From Micromussa lordhowensis (taxonomy: Eukaryota; Cnidaria; Anthozoa; Scleractinia; Lobophylliidae): DNA of 64,000 nt. The notes under the pieces were generated by a model that was not told the DNA's origin, did no database searches, and saw nothing but the letters and a program-made list of their open reading frames with translations. Location of the stretch: assembly GCA_964020085.1 (NCBI GenBank), contig OZ026604.1:24464532-24528531 (forward strand), written 5' to 3'. How positions within the stretch are numbered: the first letter of the stretch is position 1; every line of letters starts with the position of its first letter. The position numbers were made by a program, and so were the translations under genes. This document shows, in pieces, positions 26,401 to 38,900 of this stretch.

Positions 26401-29400
26401 TTGACATAGCTCGGCTTCACGGGCATTTTAAGAGGCGCGGTTTGCAGCAAAATGTTTTGCTAGGTTGGCGCTTTAAGGAAATTTTAGTTAGGACATGATG
26501 GCATTGGCGCCAGGTTGTTTTTTCTGGCCTTCTTTTTGCAGTAGTTTGCCCTGGTCCCAACTTTGCAGAATTTCAGAAAACGCGCGCTGGGGGTGCCCTT
26601 GGCAAATTTGACATAGCTCGGCTTCACGGGCACTTTAAGAGGCGCGGTTTGCAGCAAAATGTTTTGCTAGGTTGGCGCTTTAAGGAAATTTTAGTTAGGA
26701 CATGATGGCATTGGCGCCAGGTTGTTTTTTCTGGCCTTCTTTTTGCAGTAGTTTGCCCTGGTCCCAACTTTGCAGAATTTCAGAAAACGCGCGCTTGGGG
26801 TCCCCTTGGCAAATTTGCCATAGCTCGGCTTCACGGGCACTTTAAGAGGCGCGGTTTGCAGCAAAATGTTGTGCTAGGTTGGCACTTTAAGGAAATTTTA
26901 GTTAGGACATGATGGCATTGGCGCCAGGGTGTTTTTTCTGGCCTTCTTTTTGCAGTAGTTTGCCCTGGTCCCAACTTTGCAGAATTTCAGAAAACGCGCG
27001 CTGGGGGTCCCCTTGGCAAATTTGACATAGCTCTGCTTCACGGGCACTTTAAGAGGCGCGGTTTGCAGCAAAATATTCTGCTAGGTTGGCACTTCAAGGA
27101 AATTTTAGTTAGGACATGATGGCATTGGCGCCAGGGTGTTTTTTCTGGCCTTCTTTTTGCAGTAGTTTGCCCTGGTCCCAACTTTGCAGAATTTCAGAAA
27201 ACGCGCGCTGGGGTCCCCTTGGCAAATTTGACATAGCTCGGCTTCACGGGCACTTTAAGAGGCGCGGTTTGCAGCTAAATGTTCTGCTAGGTTGGCACTT
27301 CAAGGAAATTCTTGTTAGGACATGATGGCATTGGCGCCAGGGTGTTTTTTCTGGCCTTCTTTTTGCAGTAGTTTGCCCTGGTCCTAACTTTGCAGAATTT
27401 CAGAAAACGCGCGCTGGGGGTCCCCTTGGCAAATTTGACATAGCTCGGCTTCACGGGCACTTTAAGAGGCGCCGTTTGCAGCAAAATGTTTTGCTAGGTT
27501 GGCACTTTAAGGAAATTTTAAATAAGACATGATGGCATTGGCGCCAGGGTGTTTTTTCTGGCCTTCTTTTTGCAGTAGTTTGCCCTGGTCCCAACTTTGC
27601 AGAATTTCAGAAAACGCGCGCTGGGGGTCGCCTTGGCAAATTTGACATAGCTCGGCTTCACGGGCACTTTAAGAGGCGCGGTTTGCAGCAAAATGTTCCG
27701 CTAGGTTGGCACTTGAAGGAAATTTTAGTTAGGACATGATGGCATTGGCGCCAGGGTGTTTTTTCTGGCCTTCTTTTTGCAGTAGTTTGCCCTGGTCCCA
27801 ACTTTGCAGAATTTCAGAAAACGCGCGCTGGGGGTCCCCTTGGCAAATTTAACATAGCTCGGCTTCACGGGCACTTCAAGAGGCGCGGTTTACAGCAAAA
27901 TGTTCTGCTAGGTTGGCACTTTAAGAAAATTCTAGTTAAGACATGATGGCATTGTCGCCAGGGTGGTTTTTCTGGCCTTTTTTTTGCAGTAGTTTGCCCT
28001 GGTCCCAACTTTGCAGAATTTCAGAAAACGCGCGCTGGGGGTCCCCTTGGCAAATTTGACATAGCTCGGCTTCACGGGCACTTTAAGAGGCGCGGTTTGC
28101 AGCAAAATGTTCTGCTAGGTTGGCACTTGAAGGAAATTTAAGTTAGGACATGATGGCATTGGCGCCAGGGTGTTTTTTCTGGCCTTCTTTTTGCAGTAGT
28201 TTGCCCTGGTCCCAACTTTGCAGAGTTTCAGAAAACGCGCGCTGGGGGTCCCCTTGGCAAATTTGACATAGCTCGGCTTCACGGGCACTTTAAGAGGCGC
28301 GGTTTGCAGCAAAATGTTTTGCTAGGTTAGCACTTTAAGGAAATTTAAGTTAGGACATGATGGCATTGGCGCCAGGGTGTTTTTTCTGGCCTTCTTTTTG
28401 CAGTAGTTTGCCCTGGTCCCAACTTTGCAGAATTTCAGAAAACGCGCGCTGGGGGTCCCCTTGGCAAATTTGACATAGCTCGGCTTCACGGGCACTTTAA
28501 GAGGCGCGGTTTGAAGCAAAATGTTTTGCTAGGTTGGCACTTCAAGGAAATTTTAGTTAGGACATGATGGCATTGGCGCCAGGGTGTTTTTTCTGGCCTT
28601 CTTTTTGCAGTAGTTTGCCCTGGTCCCAACTTTGCAGAATTTCAGAAAACGCGCGCTGGGGGTCCCCTTGGCAAATTTGACATAGCTCGGCTTCACGGGC
28701 ACTTTAAGAGGCGCGGTTTGCAGCAAAATGTTCTGCTAGGTTGGCACTTCAAGGAAATTTTAGTTAGGACATGATGGCATTGGCGCCAGGGTGTTTTTTC
28801 TGGCCTTCTTTTTGCAGTAGTTTGCCCTGGTCCCAACTTTGCAGAATTTCAGAAAACGCGCGCTGGGGGTCTCCTTGGCAAATTTGACATAGCTCGGCTT
28901 CACGGGCACTTTAAGAGGCGCGGTTTGCAGCAAAATGTTCTGCTAGGTTGGCACTTTAAGGAAAGCCTAGTTAAGACATGATGGCATTTGCGCCAGGGTG
29001 TTTCTTCTGGCCTTCTTTTTGCAGTAGTTTGCCCTGGTCCCAACTTTGCAGAATTTCAGAAAACGCGCGCTGGGGGTCCCCTTGGCAAATTTGACATAGC
29101 TCGGCTTCACGGGCACTTTAAGAGGCGCGGTTTGAAGCAAAATGTTGTGCTAGGATGGCACTTTAAGGAAATTCTATTTAGGACATGATGGCATTGGCGC
29201 CAGGGTGTTTTTTCTGGCCTTCTTTTTGCAGTAGTTTGCCCTGGTCCCAACTTTGCAGAATTTCAGAAAACGCGCGCTGGGGGTCCCCTTGGCAAATTTG
29301 ACATAGCTCGTCTTCACGGGCATTTTAAGAGGCGCGGTTTGCAGCAAAATGTTCTGCTAGGTTTGCACTTCAAGGAAATCTTAGTTAGGACATGATGGCA

Positions 29401-32400
29401 TTGGCGCCAGGGTGTTTTTTCTGGCCTTCTTTTTGCAGTAGTTTGCCCTGGTCCCAACTTTGCAGAATTTCAGAAAACGCGCGCTGGGGGTGCCCTTGGC
29501 AAATTTGACATAGCTCGGCTTCACGGGCACTTTAAGAGGCGCGGTTTGCAGCAAAATGTTCTGCTAGGTTGGCGCTTTAAGGAAATTCTAGTTAGGACAT
29601 GATGGCAATGGCGCCAGGGTGTTTTTTCTGGCCTTCTTTTTGCAGTAGTTTGCCCTGGTCCCAACTTTGCAGAATTTCAGAAAACGCGCGCTGGGGGTCC
29701 CCTTGGCAAATTTGACATAGCTCGGCTTCACGGGCACTTTAAGAGACGCGGTTTGCAGCAAAATGTTCTGCTAGGTTGGCACTTTAAGGAAATGCTAGTT
29801 AGGACATGATGGCATTGGCGCCAGGGTGTTTTTTCTGGCCTTCTTTTTGCAGTAGTTTGCCCTGCTCCCAACTTTGCAGAATTTCAGAAAACGCGCGCTG
29901 GGGGTCCCCTTGGCAAATTTGACATAGCTCTGCTTCACGGGCACTTTAAGAGGCGCGGTTTGCAGCAAAATGTTCTGCTAGGTTGGCACTTCAAGGAAAT
30001 GCTAATTAGGACATGATGGCATTGGCGCCAGGGTGTTTTTTCTGGCCTTCTTTTTGCAGTAGTTTGCCCTGGTCCCAACTTTGCAGAATTTCAGAAAACG
30101 CGCGCTGGGGGTCCCCTTGGCAAATTTGACATAGCTCGTCTTCACGGGAACTTTAAGAGGCGCGGTTTGCAGCAAAATGTTCTTCTAGATTGGCACTTAA
30201 AGGAAATGTTAGTTACGACATGATGGCATTGGCGCCAGGGAGTTTTTTCTGGCCTTTTTTTTGCAGTAGTTTGCCCTGGTCCCAACTTTGCAGAATTTCA
30301 GAAAACTGGCGCTGGGGGTCCCCTTGGCAAATTTGACATAGCTCGGCTTCACGGGCACTTTAAGAGGCGCGGTTTGCAGCAAAATGTTCTGCTAGGTTGG
30401 CACTTCAAGGAAATCCTAGTTAGGACATGATGGCATTGGCGCCAGGGAGTTTTTTCTGGCCTTCTTTTTGCAGTAGTTTGCCCTGGTCCCAACTTTGCAG
30501 AATTTCAGAAAACGCGCGCTGGGGGTCCCCTTGGCAAATTTGACATAGCTCGGCTTCACGGGAACTTTAAGAGGCGCGGTTTGCAGCAAAATGTTCTTCT
30601 AGGTTGGCACTTAAAGGAAATGTTAGTTACGACATGATGGCATTGGCGCCAGGGTTTTTTTTGGCCTTCGTTTTGCAGTAGTTTGCCCTGGTCCCAACTT
30701 TGCAGAATTTCAGAAAACGCGCGCTGGGGGTCGCCTTGGCAAATTTGACATAGCTCGGCTTCACGGGCACTTTAAGAGGCGCGGTTTGCAGCAAAATGTT
30801 CCGCTACGTTGGCACTTGAAGGAAATTTTAGTTAGGACATGATGGCATTGGCGCCAGGGTGTTTTTTCTGGCCTTCTTTTTGCAGTAGTTTGCCCTGGTC
30901 CCAACTTTGCAGAATTTCAGAAAACGCGCGCTGGGGGTCCCCTTGGCAAATTTAACATAGCTCGGCTTCACCGGCACTTCAAGAGGCGCGGTTTACAGCA
31001 AAATGTTCTGCTAGGTTGGCACTTTAAGAAAATTCTAGTTAAGACATGATGGCATTGGCGCCAGGGTGGTTTTTCAGGCCTTTTTTTTGCAGTAGTTTGC
31101 CCTGGTCCCAACTTTGCAGAATTTCAGAAAACTGGCGCTGGGGGTCCCCTTGGCAAATTTGACATAGCTCGGCTTCACGGGCACTTTAAGAGGCGCGGTT
31201 TGCAGCAAAATGTTCTGCTAGGTTGGCACTTCAAGGAAATTCTAGTTAGGACATGATGGCATTGGCGCCAGGGTGTTTTTTCTGGCCTTCTTTTTGCAGT
31301 AGTTTGCCCTTGTCCCAACTTTGCAGAATTTCAGAAAACGCGCGCTGGGGGTCCCCTTGGCAAATTTGACATAGCTCGGCTTCACGGGCACTTTAAGAGG
31401 CGCGGTTTGCAGCAAAATGTTCTTCTAGGTTGGCACTTAAAGGAAATGTTAGTTAGGACATGATGGCATTGGCGCCAGGGTTTTTTTTTTGGCCTTCGTT
31501 TTGCAGTAGTTTGCCCTGGTCCCAACTTTGCAGAATTTCAGAAAACGCGCGCTGGGGGTCCCCTTGGCAAATTTCACATAGCTCGGCTTCACGGGCACTT
31601 TAAGAGGCGCGGTTTGCAGCAAATTGTTCTGCTAGGTTGGCACTTCAAGGAAATTTTAGTTAGGACATGATGGCATATGCGCCAGGGTGTTTTTTCTGGC
31701 CTTCTTTTTGCAGTAGTTTGCCCTGGTCCCAACTTTGCAGAATTTCAGAAAACGCGCGCTGGGGGTCCCCTTGGCAAATTTGACATAGCTCGGCTTCACG
31801 GGCACTTTAAGAGGCGCCGTTTGCAGCAAAATGTTTTGCTAGGTTGGCACTTTAAGCAAATTTTAGTTAAGACATGATGGCATTGGCGCCAGGGTGTTTT
31901 TTCTGGCCTTCTTTTTGCAGTAGTTTGCCCTGGTCCCAACTTTGCAGAATTTCAGAAAACGCGCGCTAGGGGTCGCCTTGGCAAATTTGACATAGCTCGG
32001 CTTCACGGGCACTTTAAGAGGCGCGGTTTGCAGCAAAATGTTCCGCTAGGTTGGCACTTGAAGGAAATTTTAGTTAGGACATGATGGCATTGGCGCCAGG
32101 GTGTTTTTTCTGGCCTTCTTTTTGCAGTAGTTTGCCCTGGTCCCAACTTTGCAGAATTTCAGAAAACGCGCGCTGGGGGTCCCCTTGGCAAATTTGACAT
32201 AGCGCGGCTTCACGGGCACTTTAAGAGGCGCGGTTTGCAGCAAAATGTTTTGCTAGGTTGGCACTTCAAGGAAATGCTAGTTAGGACATGATGGCATTGG
32301 CGCCAGGGTGTTTTTTCTGGCCTTCTTTTTGCAGTAGTTTGCCCTGGTCCCAACTTTGCAGAATTTCAGAAAACGCGCGCTGGGGGTCCCCTTGGCAAAT

Positions 32401-32420
32401 TTGACATAGCTCGGCTTCAC
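20420..32420 (+). repeat. 29-monomer (6,000 bp) higher-order repeat, two tandem copies
   Basis: About 20,420-26,420 is repeated at 26,420-32,420 with an offset of exactly 6,000 bp and only scattered single-base differences. The period is 3 bp short of 29 x 207 (6,003). Both copies carry the same one-base loss in the G run near 21,213/27,213 and the same two-base shortening near 24,655/30,655, which account for it. Mismatches appear just outside both ends (for example GCGCAATGG at 26,376 against GCGCGCTGG at 20,376 and 32,376). This places the block edges and shows that the duplication is recent. Confidence 0.88.
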
Positions 32421-34439
32421 GGGCACTTTAAGAGGCGCGGTTTGCAGCAAAATGTTCTGCTAGGTTGGCACTTGAAGGAAATCCTAGTTAGGACATGATG
32501 GCATTGGCGCCAGGGTGTTTTTTTTGGTCTTCTTTTTGCAGTAGTTTGCCCTGGTCCCAACTTTGCAGAATTTCAGAAAACGCGCGCTGGGGGTCCCCTT
32601 GGCAAATTTGACATAGCTCGGCTTCACGGGCACTTTAAGAGGCGCGGGTTGCAACAAATTTGTTCTGCTAGGTTGGCACTTTAAGGAAATCCTAGTTAGG
32701 ACATAATGGCATTGGCGCCAGGGTGTTTTTTTTGGCCTTCTTTTTGCAGTAGTTTGCCCTGGTCCCAACTTTGCAGAATTTCAGAAAACGCGCGCTCGGG
32801 GTCCCCTTGGAAAATTTGACATAGCTCGGCTTCACGGGCACTTTAAGAGGCGCGGTTTGCAGCAAAATGTTTTGCTAGGTTGGCACTTCAAGGAAATCTT
32901 AGTTAGGACATGATGGCATTGGCGCCAGGGTGTTTTTTCTGGCCTTCTTTTTGCAGTAGTTTGCCCTGGTCTTAACTTTGCAGAATTTCAGAAAACGCGC
33001 GCTGGGGGTCCCCTTGGCAAATTTGACATAGCTCGGCTTCACGGGCACTTTAAGAGGCGCGGTTTGCAGCAAAATGTTCTGCTAGGTTATAACTTGAAGG
33101 AAATTCTAGTTAGGACATAATGGCATTGGCGCCAGGGTCTTTTTTCTGGCCTTCTTTTTGCAGTAGTTTGCCCTGGTCCCAACTTTGCAGAATTTCAGAA
33201 AACGCGCGCTGGGGGTCCCCTTGGCAAATTTGATATAGCTCGGCTTCACGGGCACTTTAAGAGGCGCGGTTTGCAGCAAAATGTTCTGCTAGGTTGGCAC
33301 TTTAAGGAAATTTTAGCTAGGACATGATGGCATTGGCGCCAGGGTGTTCTTTCTGGCCTTCTTTTTGCAGTAGTTTGCCCTGGTCCCAACTTTGCAGAAT
33401 TTCAGAAAACGCGCGCTGGGGGTCCCCTTGGCAAATTTGACATAGCTCGGCTTCACGGGCACTTTAAGAGGCCCGGTTTAAAGGAAAATGTTCTGCTAGG
33501 TTGGCACTTGAAGGAAATTCTAGTTAGGACATGATGGCATTGGCGCCAGGGTGTTTTTTCTGGCCTTCTGTTTGCAGTAGTTTGCCCTGGTCCCAACTTT
33601 GCAGAATTTCAGAAAACGCGCGCTGGGGGTCCCCTTGGGGAGTTTGACATAGCTCGGCTTCACGGGCACTTTAAGAGGCGCGGTTTGCAGCAAAATGTTC
33701 TGCTAGGTTGGCACTTTAAGGAAATTTTAGTTAGGACATGATGGCATTGGCGCCAGGGTGTTTTTTCTGGCCTTCTTTTTGCGCCTGTTTGCCCTGGTCC
33801 CACCTTTGCAGAATTTCAGAAAACGCGCGCTGGGGGTCCCCTTGGCAAATTTGACATAGCTCGGCTTCACGGGCACTTTAAGAGGCGCAGTTTGCAGCAC
33901 AATGTTCTGCTAGGTTGGCACTTCAAGGAAATGTTAGTTAGGACATGATGGCATTGGCGCCAGGGTGTTTTTTCTGGCCTTCTTTTTGCAGTAGTTTGCC
34001 CTGGTCCCAACTTTGCAGAATTTCAGAAAACGCGCGCTGGGGGTCCCCTTGGCAAATTTGACATAGCTCGGCTTCACGGGCACTTTAAGAGGCGCGGTTT
34101 GCAGCAAAATGTTCTGCTAGGTTGGCACTTGAAGGAAATCCTAGTTAGGACATGATGGCATTGGCGCCAGGGTGTTTTTTTCTGGCCTTCTTTTTGCAGT
34201 AGTTTGCCCTGGTCCCAACTTTGCAGAATTTCAGAAAACGCGCGCTGGGGGTCCCCTTGGCAAATTTGACATAGCTCGGCTTCACGGGCACTTTAAGAGG
34301 CGCGGTTTGCAGCAAAAGGTTCTGCTAGGTTGGCACGTCAAGGAAATTCTAGTTAGGAGATGATGGCATTGGCGCCAGGGTGTTTTTTCTGGCCTTCTTT
34401 TTGCAGTAGTTTGCCCTGGTCCCAACTTTGCAGAATTTC

Positions 34440-34482
34440 AGAAAACGCGCGCTGGGGGTCGGCTTCACGGGCACTTTAAGAG
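34440..34482 (+). repeat. Satellite monomer with a 24-bp internal deletion
   Basis: Here GCTGGGGGTC joins directly to GGCTTCACGG, removing 24 bp that include the otherwise conserved CTTGGCAAATTTGACATAG core. A two-base TC occurs at both break points, so the loss could be a microhomology deletion or replication slip. The same deletion is found at 41,268 in the second copy of the 6.8-kb block, so it predates that duplication and is a useful marker. Confidence 0.9.
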
Positions 34483-35579
34483 GCGCGGTTTGCAGCAAAA
34501 TGTTCTGCTAGGTTGGCACTTCAAGGAAATCCTAGTTAGGACATGATGGCATTGGCGCCAGGGTGTTTTTTCTGGCCTTCTTCTTGAATTAGTTTGCCCT
34601 GGTCCCAACTTTGCAGAATTTCAGAAAACGCGCGCTGGGGGTCCCCTTGGCAAGTTTGACATAGCTCGGCTTCACGGGCACTTTAAGAGGCGCGGTTTGC
34701 AGCAAAATGTTCTGCTAGGCTGGCACTTCAAGGAAACCTTAGTTAGGACATGATGGCATTGGCGCCAGGGTGTTTTTTTTGGCCTTCTTTTTGCAGTAGT
34801 TTGCCCTGGTCCCAACTTTGCAGAATATCAGAAAACGCGCGCTGGGGGTCCCCTTGGCAAATTTGACATAGCTCGGCTTCACGGGCACTTTAAGAGGCGC
34901 GGTTTGCAGCAAAATGTTCTGCTAGGTTGGCACTTCAAGGAAACTTTAGTTAGGACATGATGGCATTGGCGCCAGGGTGTTTTTTCTGGCCTTCTTTTTG
35001 CAGTAGTTTGCCCTGGTCTCAACTTTGCAGAATATCAGAAAACGCGCGCTGGGGGTCCCCTTGGCAAATTTGACATAGCTCGGCTTCACGGGCACTTTAA
35101 GAGGCGCGGTTTGCAGCAAAATGTTCTGCTAGGTTGGCACTTGAAGGAAATCCTAGTTAATACATGATGGCATTGGCGTCAGGGTGTTTTTTCTTGCCTT
35201 CTTTTTGCAGTAGTTTGCCCTGGTCCCAACTTTGCAGAATTTCAGAAAACGCGCGCTGGGGGTCCCCTTGGCAAATTTGACATAGCTCGGCTTCACGGGC
35301 ACTTTAAGAGGCGCGGTTTGCAGCAAAATGTTCTGCTAGGTTGGCACGTCAAGGAAATCCTAGTTAGGACATGATGGCATTGGCGCCAGGGTGTTTTTTT
35401 TGGCCTTCTTTTTGCAGTAGTTTGCCCTGGTCCCAACTTTGCAGAATTTCAGAAAACGCGCGCTGGGGGTCCCCTTGGCAAATTTGACATAGCTCGGCTT
35501 CACGGGCACTTTAAGAGACGCGGTTTGCAGCAAAATGTTGTGCTAGGTTAGCACTTGAAGGAAATCCTAGTCAGGACAT

Positions 35580-35995
35580 GATAAAATTTGCGCCAGGGTG
35601 TTTTTTCTGGCCATCTTTTTGCAGTAAATTGCCCTGGTCCCAACTTTGCAGAATTTCAGAAAACGCGCGCTGGGGGTCCCCTTGGCAAATTTGACATAGC
35701 TCGGCTTCACGGGCACTTTAAGAGGCGCGGTTTGCAGCAAAATGTTCTGCTAGGTTGGCACTTTAAGGAAATCGTAGTTAGGACATGATGAAATTTGCGC
35801 CAGGGTGTTTTTTCTGGCCATCTTTTTGCAGTAAATTGCCCTGGTCCCAACTTTGCAGAATTTCAGAAAACGCGCGCTTGGGGTCCCCTTGGTAAATTTG
35901 ACATGGCTCGGCTTCACGGGCACTTTAAGAGGCGCGGTGTGCAGCAAAATGTTCTGCTAGGTTGGCACTTCAAGGAAAATTTAGTTAGGACATGA
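35580..35995 (+). repeat. Divergent monomer subtype (AAATTTGCGCC / CCATC / TAAATTG)
   Basis: Some monomers share a linked set of variants: ATGAAATTTGCGCC, GGCCATCTTTTTGC, CAGTAAATTGCCC, GCGCTTGGGG, GACATGGCTCGG and GGTGTGCAG. The monomer starting near 35,790 is a full example. The one before it (near 35,580) has only the left half of the set and ordinary sequence on the right, so it looks like a recombinant. The subtype recurs near 37,240, 42,600, 44,050, 45,500, 46,120, 47,990, 48,610 and 50,890, with a diverged form at 54,610 and 57,300. I saw no clear example left of 35 kb. Confidence 0.8.
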
Positions 35996-38900
35996 TGGCA
36001 TTGGCGCCAGGGTGTTTTTTCTGGCCTTCTTTTTGCAGTAGTTTGCCCTGGTCTTAACTTTGCAGAATTTCAGAAAACGCGCGCTGGGGGTCCCCTTGGC
36101 AAATTTGACATAGCTCGGCTTCACGGGCACTTTAAGAGGCGCGGTTTGCAGCAAAATGTTCTGCTAGGTTGGCACTTTAAGGAAATGTAAGTTAGGACAT
36201 GATGGCATTGGCGCCAGGGTGTTTTTTCTGGCCTTCTTTTTGCAGTAGTTTGCCCTGGTCCCAACTTTGCAGAATTTCAGAAAACGCGCGCTGGGGGTCC
36301 CCTTGGCAAATTTGACATAGCTCGGCTTCACGGGCACTTTAAGAGGCGCGGTTTGCAGCAAAATGTTCTGCTAGGTTGGCACGTCAAGGAAATCCTAGTT
36401 AGGACATGATGGCATTGGCGCCAGGGTGTTTTTTCTTGCCTTCTTTTTGCAGTAGTTTGCCCTGGTCCCAACTTTGCAGAATTTCAGAAAACGCGCGCTG
36501 GGGGTCCCCTTGGCAAATTTGACATAGCTCGGCTTCACGGGCACTTTAAGAGGCGCGGTTTGCAACAAAATGTTCTGCTAGCTTTGCACGTCAAGGAAAT
36601 CCTAGTTAGGACATGATGGCATTGGCGCCAGGGTGTTTTTTCTGGCCTTCTTTTTGCAGTAGTTTGCCCTGGTCCCAACTTTGCAGAATTTCAGAAAACG
36701 CGCGCTGGGGGTCCCCTTGGCAAATTTGACATAGCTCGGCTTCACGGGCACTTTAAGAGGCGCGGTTTGCAGCAAAATGTTCTGCTAGGTTGGCACTTGA
36801 AGGAAATTTTAGTTAACACATGATGGCATTGGCGTCAGGGTGTTTTTTCTTGCCTTCTTTTTGCAGTAGTTTGCCCTGGTCCCAACTTTGCAGAATTTCA
36901 GAAAACGCGCGCTGGGGGTCCCCTTGGCAAATTTGACATAGCTCGGCTTCACGGGCACTTTAAGAGGCGCGGTTTGCAGCAAAATGTTTTGCTAGGTTGG
37001 CACGTCAAGGAAATCCTAGTTAGGACATGATGGCATTGTCGCCAGGGTGTTTTTTCTGGACTTCTTTTTGCAGTAGTTTGCAATGGTCCCAACTTTGCAG
37101 AATTTCAGAAAACGCGCGCTGGGGGTCCCCTTGGCAAATTTGACATAGCTCGGCTTCACGGGCACTTTAAGAGGCGCGGTTTGCAGCAAAAGTTTCCGCT
37201 AGGTTGGCACTTTAAGGAAATTGTAGTCAGAACATGATGAAATTTGCGCCAGGGTGTTTTTTCTGGCCATCTTTTTGCAGTAAATTGCCCTGGTCCCAAC
37301 TTTGCAGAATTTCAGAAAACGCGCGCTTGGGGTCCCCTTGGCAAATTTGACATGGCTCGGCTTCACGGGCACTTTAAGAGGCGCGGTTTGCAGCAAAATG
37401 TTTTGCTAGGTTGGCACTTTAAGGAAATTTTAGTTAAGACATGATGGCATTGGCGCCAGGGTGTTTTTTCTGGCCTTTTTTTTGCAGTAGTTTGCCCTGG
37501 TCCCAACTTTGCAGAATTTCAGAAAACGCGCGCTGGGGGTCGCCTTGGCAAATTTGACATAGCTCGGCTTCACGGGCACTTTAAGAGGCGCGGTTTGCAG
37601 CAAAATGTTCCGCTACGTTGGCACTTGAAGGAAATTTTAGTTAGGACATGATGGCATTGGCGCCAGGGTGTTTTTTCTGGCCTTCTTTTTGCAGTAGTTT
37701 GCCCTGGTCCCAACTTTGCAGAATTTCAGAAAACGCGCGCTGGGGGTCCCCTTGGCAAATTTAACATAGCTCGGCTTCACCGGCACTTCAAGAGGCGCGG
37801 TTTACAGCAAAATGTTCTGCTAGGTTGGCACTTTAAGAAAATTCTAGTTAAGACATGATGGCATTGGCGCCAGGGTGGTTTTTCAGGCCTTTTTTTTGCA
37901 GTAGTTTGCCCTGGTCCCAACTTTGCAGAATTTCAGAAAACTGGCGCTGGGGGTCCCCTTGGCAAATTTGACATAGCTCGGCTTCACGGGCACTTTAAGA
38001 GGCGCGGTTTGCAGCAAAATGTTCTGCTAGGTTGGCACTTCAAGGAAATTCTAGTTAGGACATGATGGCATTGGCGCCAGGGTGTTTTTTCTGGCCTTCT
38101 TTTTGCAGTAGTTTGCCCTTGTCCCAACTTTGCAGAATTTCAGAAAACGCGCGCTGGGGGTCCCCTTGGCAAATTTGACATAGCTCGGCTTCACGGGCAC
38201 TTTAAGAGGCGCGGTTTGCAGCAAAATGTTCTTCTAGGTTGGCACTTAAAGGAAATGTTAGTTAGGACATGATGGCATTGGCGCCAGGGTTTTTTTTTTG
38301 GCCTTCGTTTTGCAGTAGTTTGCCCTGGTCCCAACTTTGCAGAATTTCAGAAAACGCGCGCTGGGGGTCCCCTTGGCAAATTTCACATAGCTCGGCTTCA
38401 CGGGCACTTTAAGAGGCGCGGTTTGCAGCAAATTGTTCTGCTAGGTTGGCACTTCAAGGAAATTTTAGTTAGGACATGATGGCATATGCGCCAGGGTGTT
38501 TTTTCTGGCCTTCTTTTTGCAGTAATTTGCCCTGGTCCCAACTTTGCAGAATTTCAGAAAACGCGCGCTGGGGGTCCCCTTGGCAAATTTGACATAGCTC
38601 GGCTTCACGGGCACTTTAAGAGGCGCCGTTTGCAGCAAAATGTTTTGCTAGGTTGGCACTTTAAGCAAATTTTAGTTAAGACATGATGGCATTGGCGCCA
38701 GGGTGTTTTTTCTGGCCTTCTTTTTGCAGTAGTTTGCCCTGGTCCCAACTTTGCAGAATTTCAGAAAACGCGCGCTAGGGGTCGCCTTGGCAAATTTGAC
38801 ATAGCTCGGCTTCACGGGCACTTTAAGAGGCGCGGTTTGCAGCAAAATGTTCCGCTAGGTTGGCACTTGAAGGAAATTTTAGTTAGGACATGATGGCATT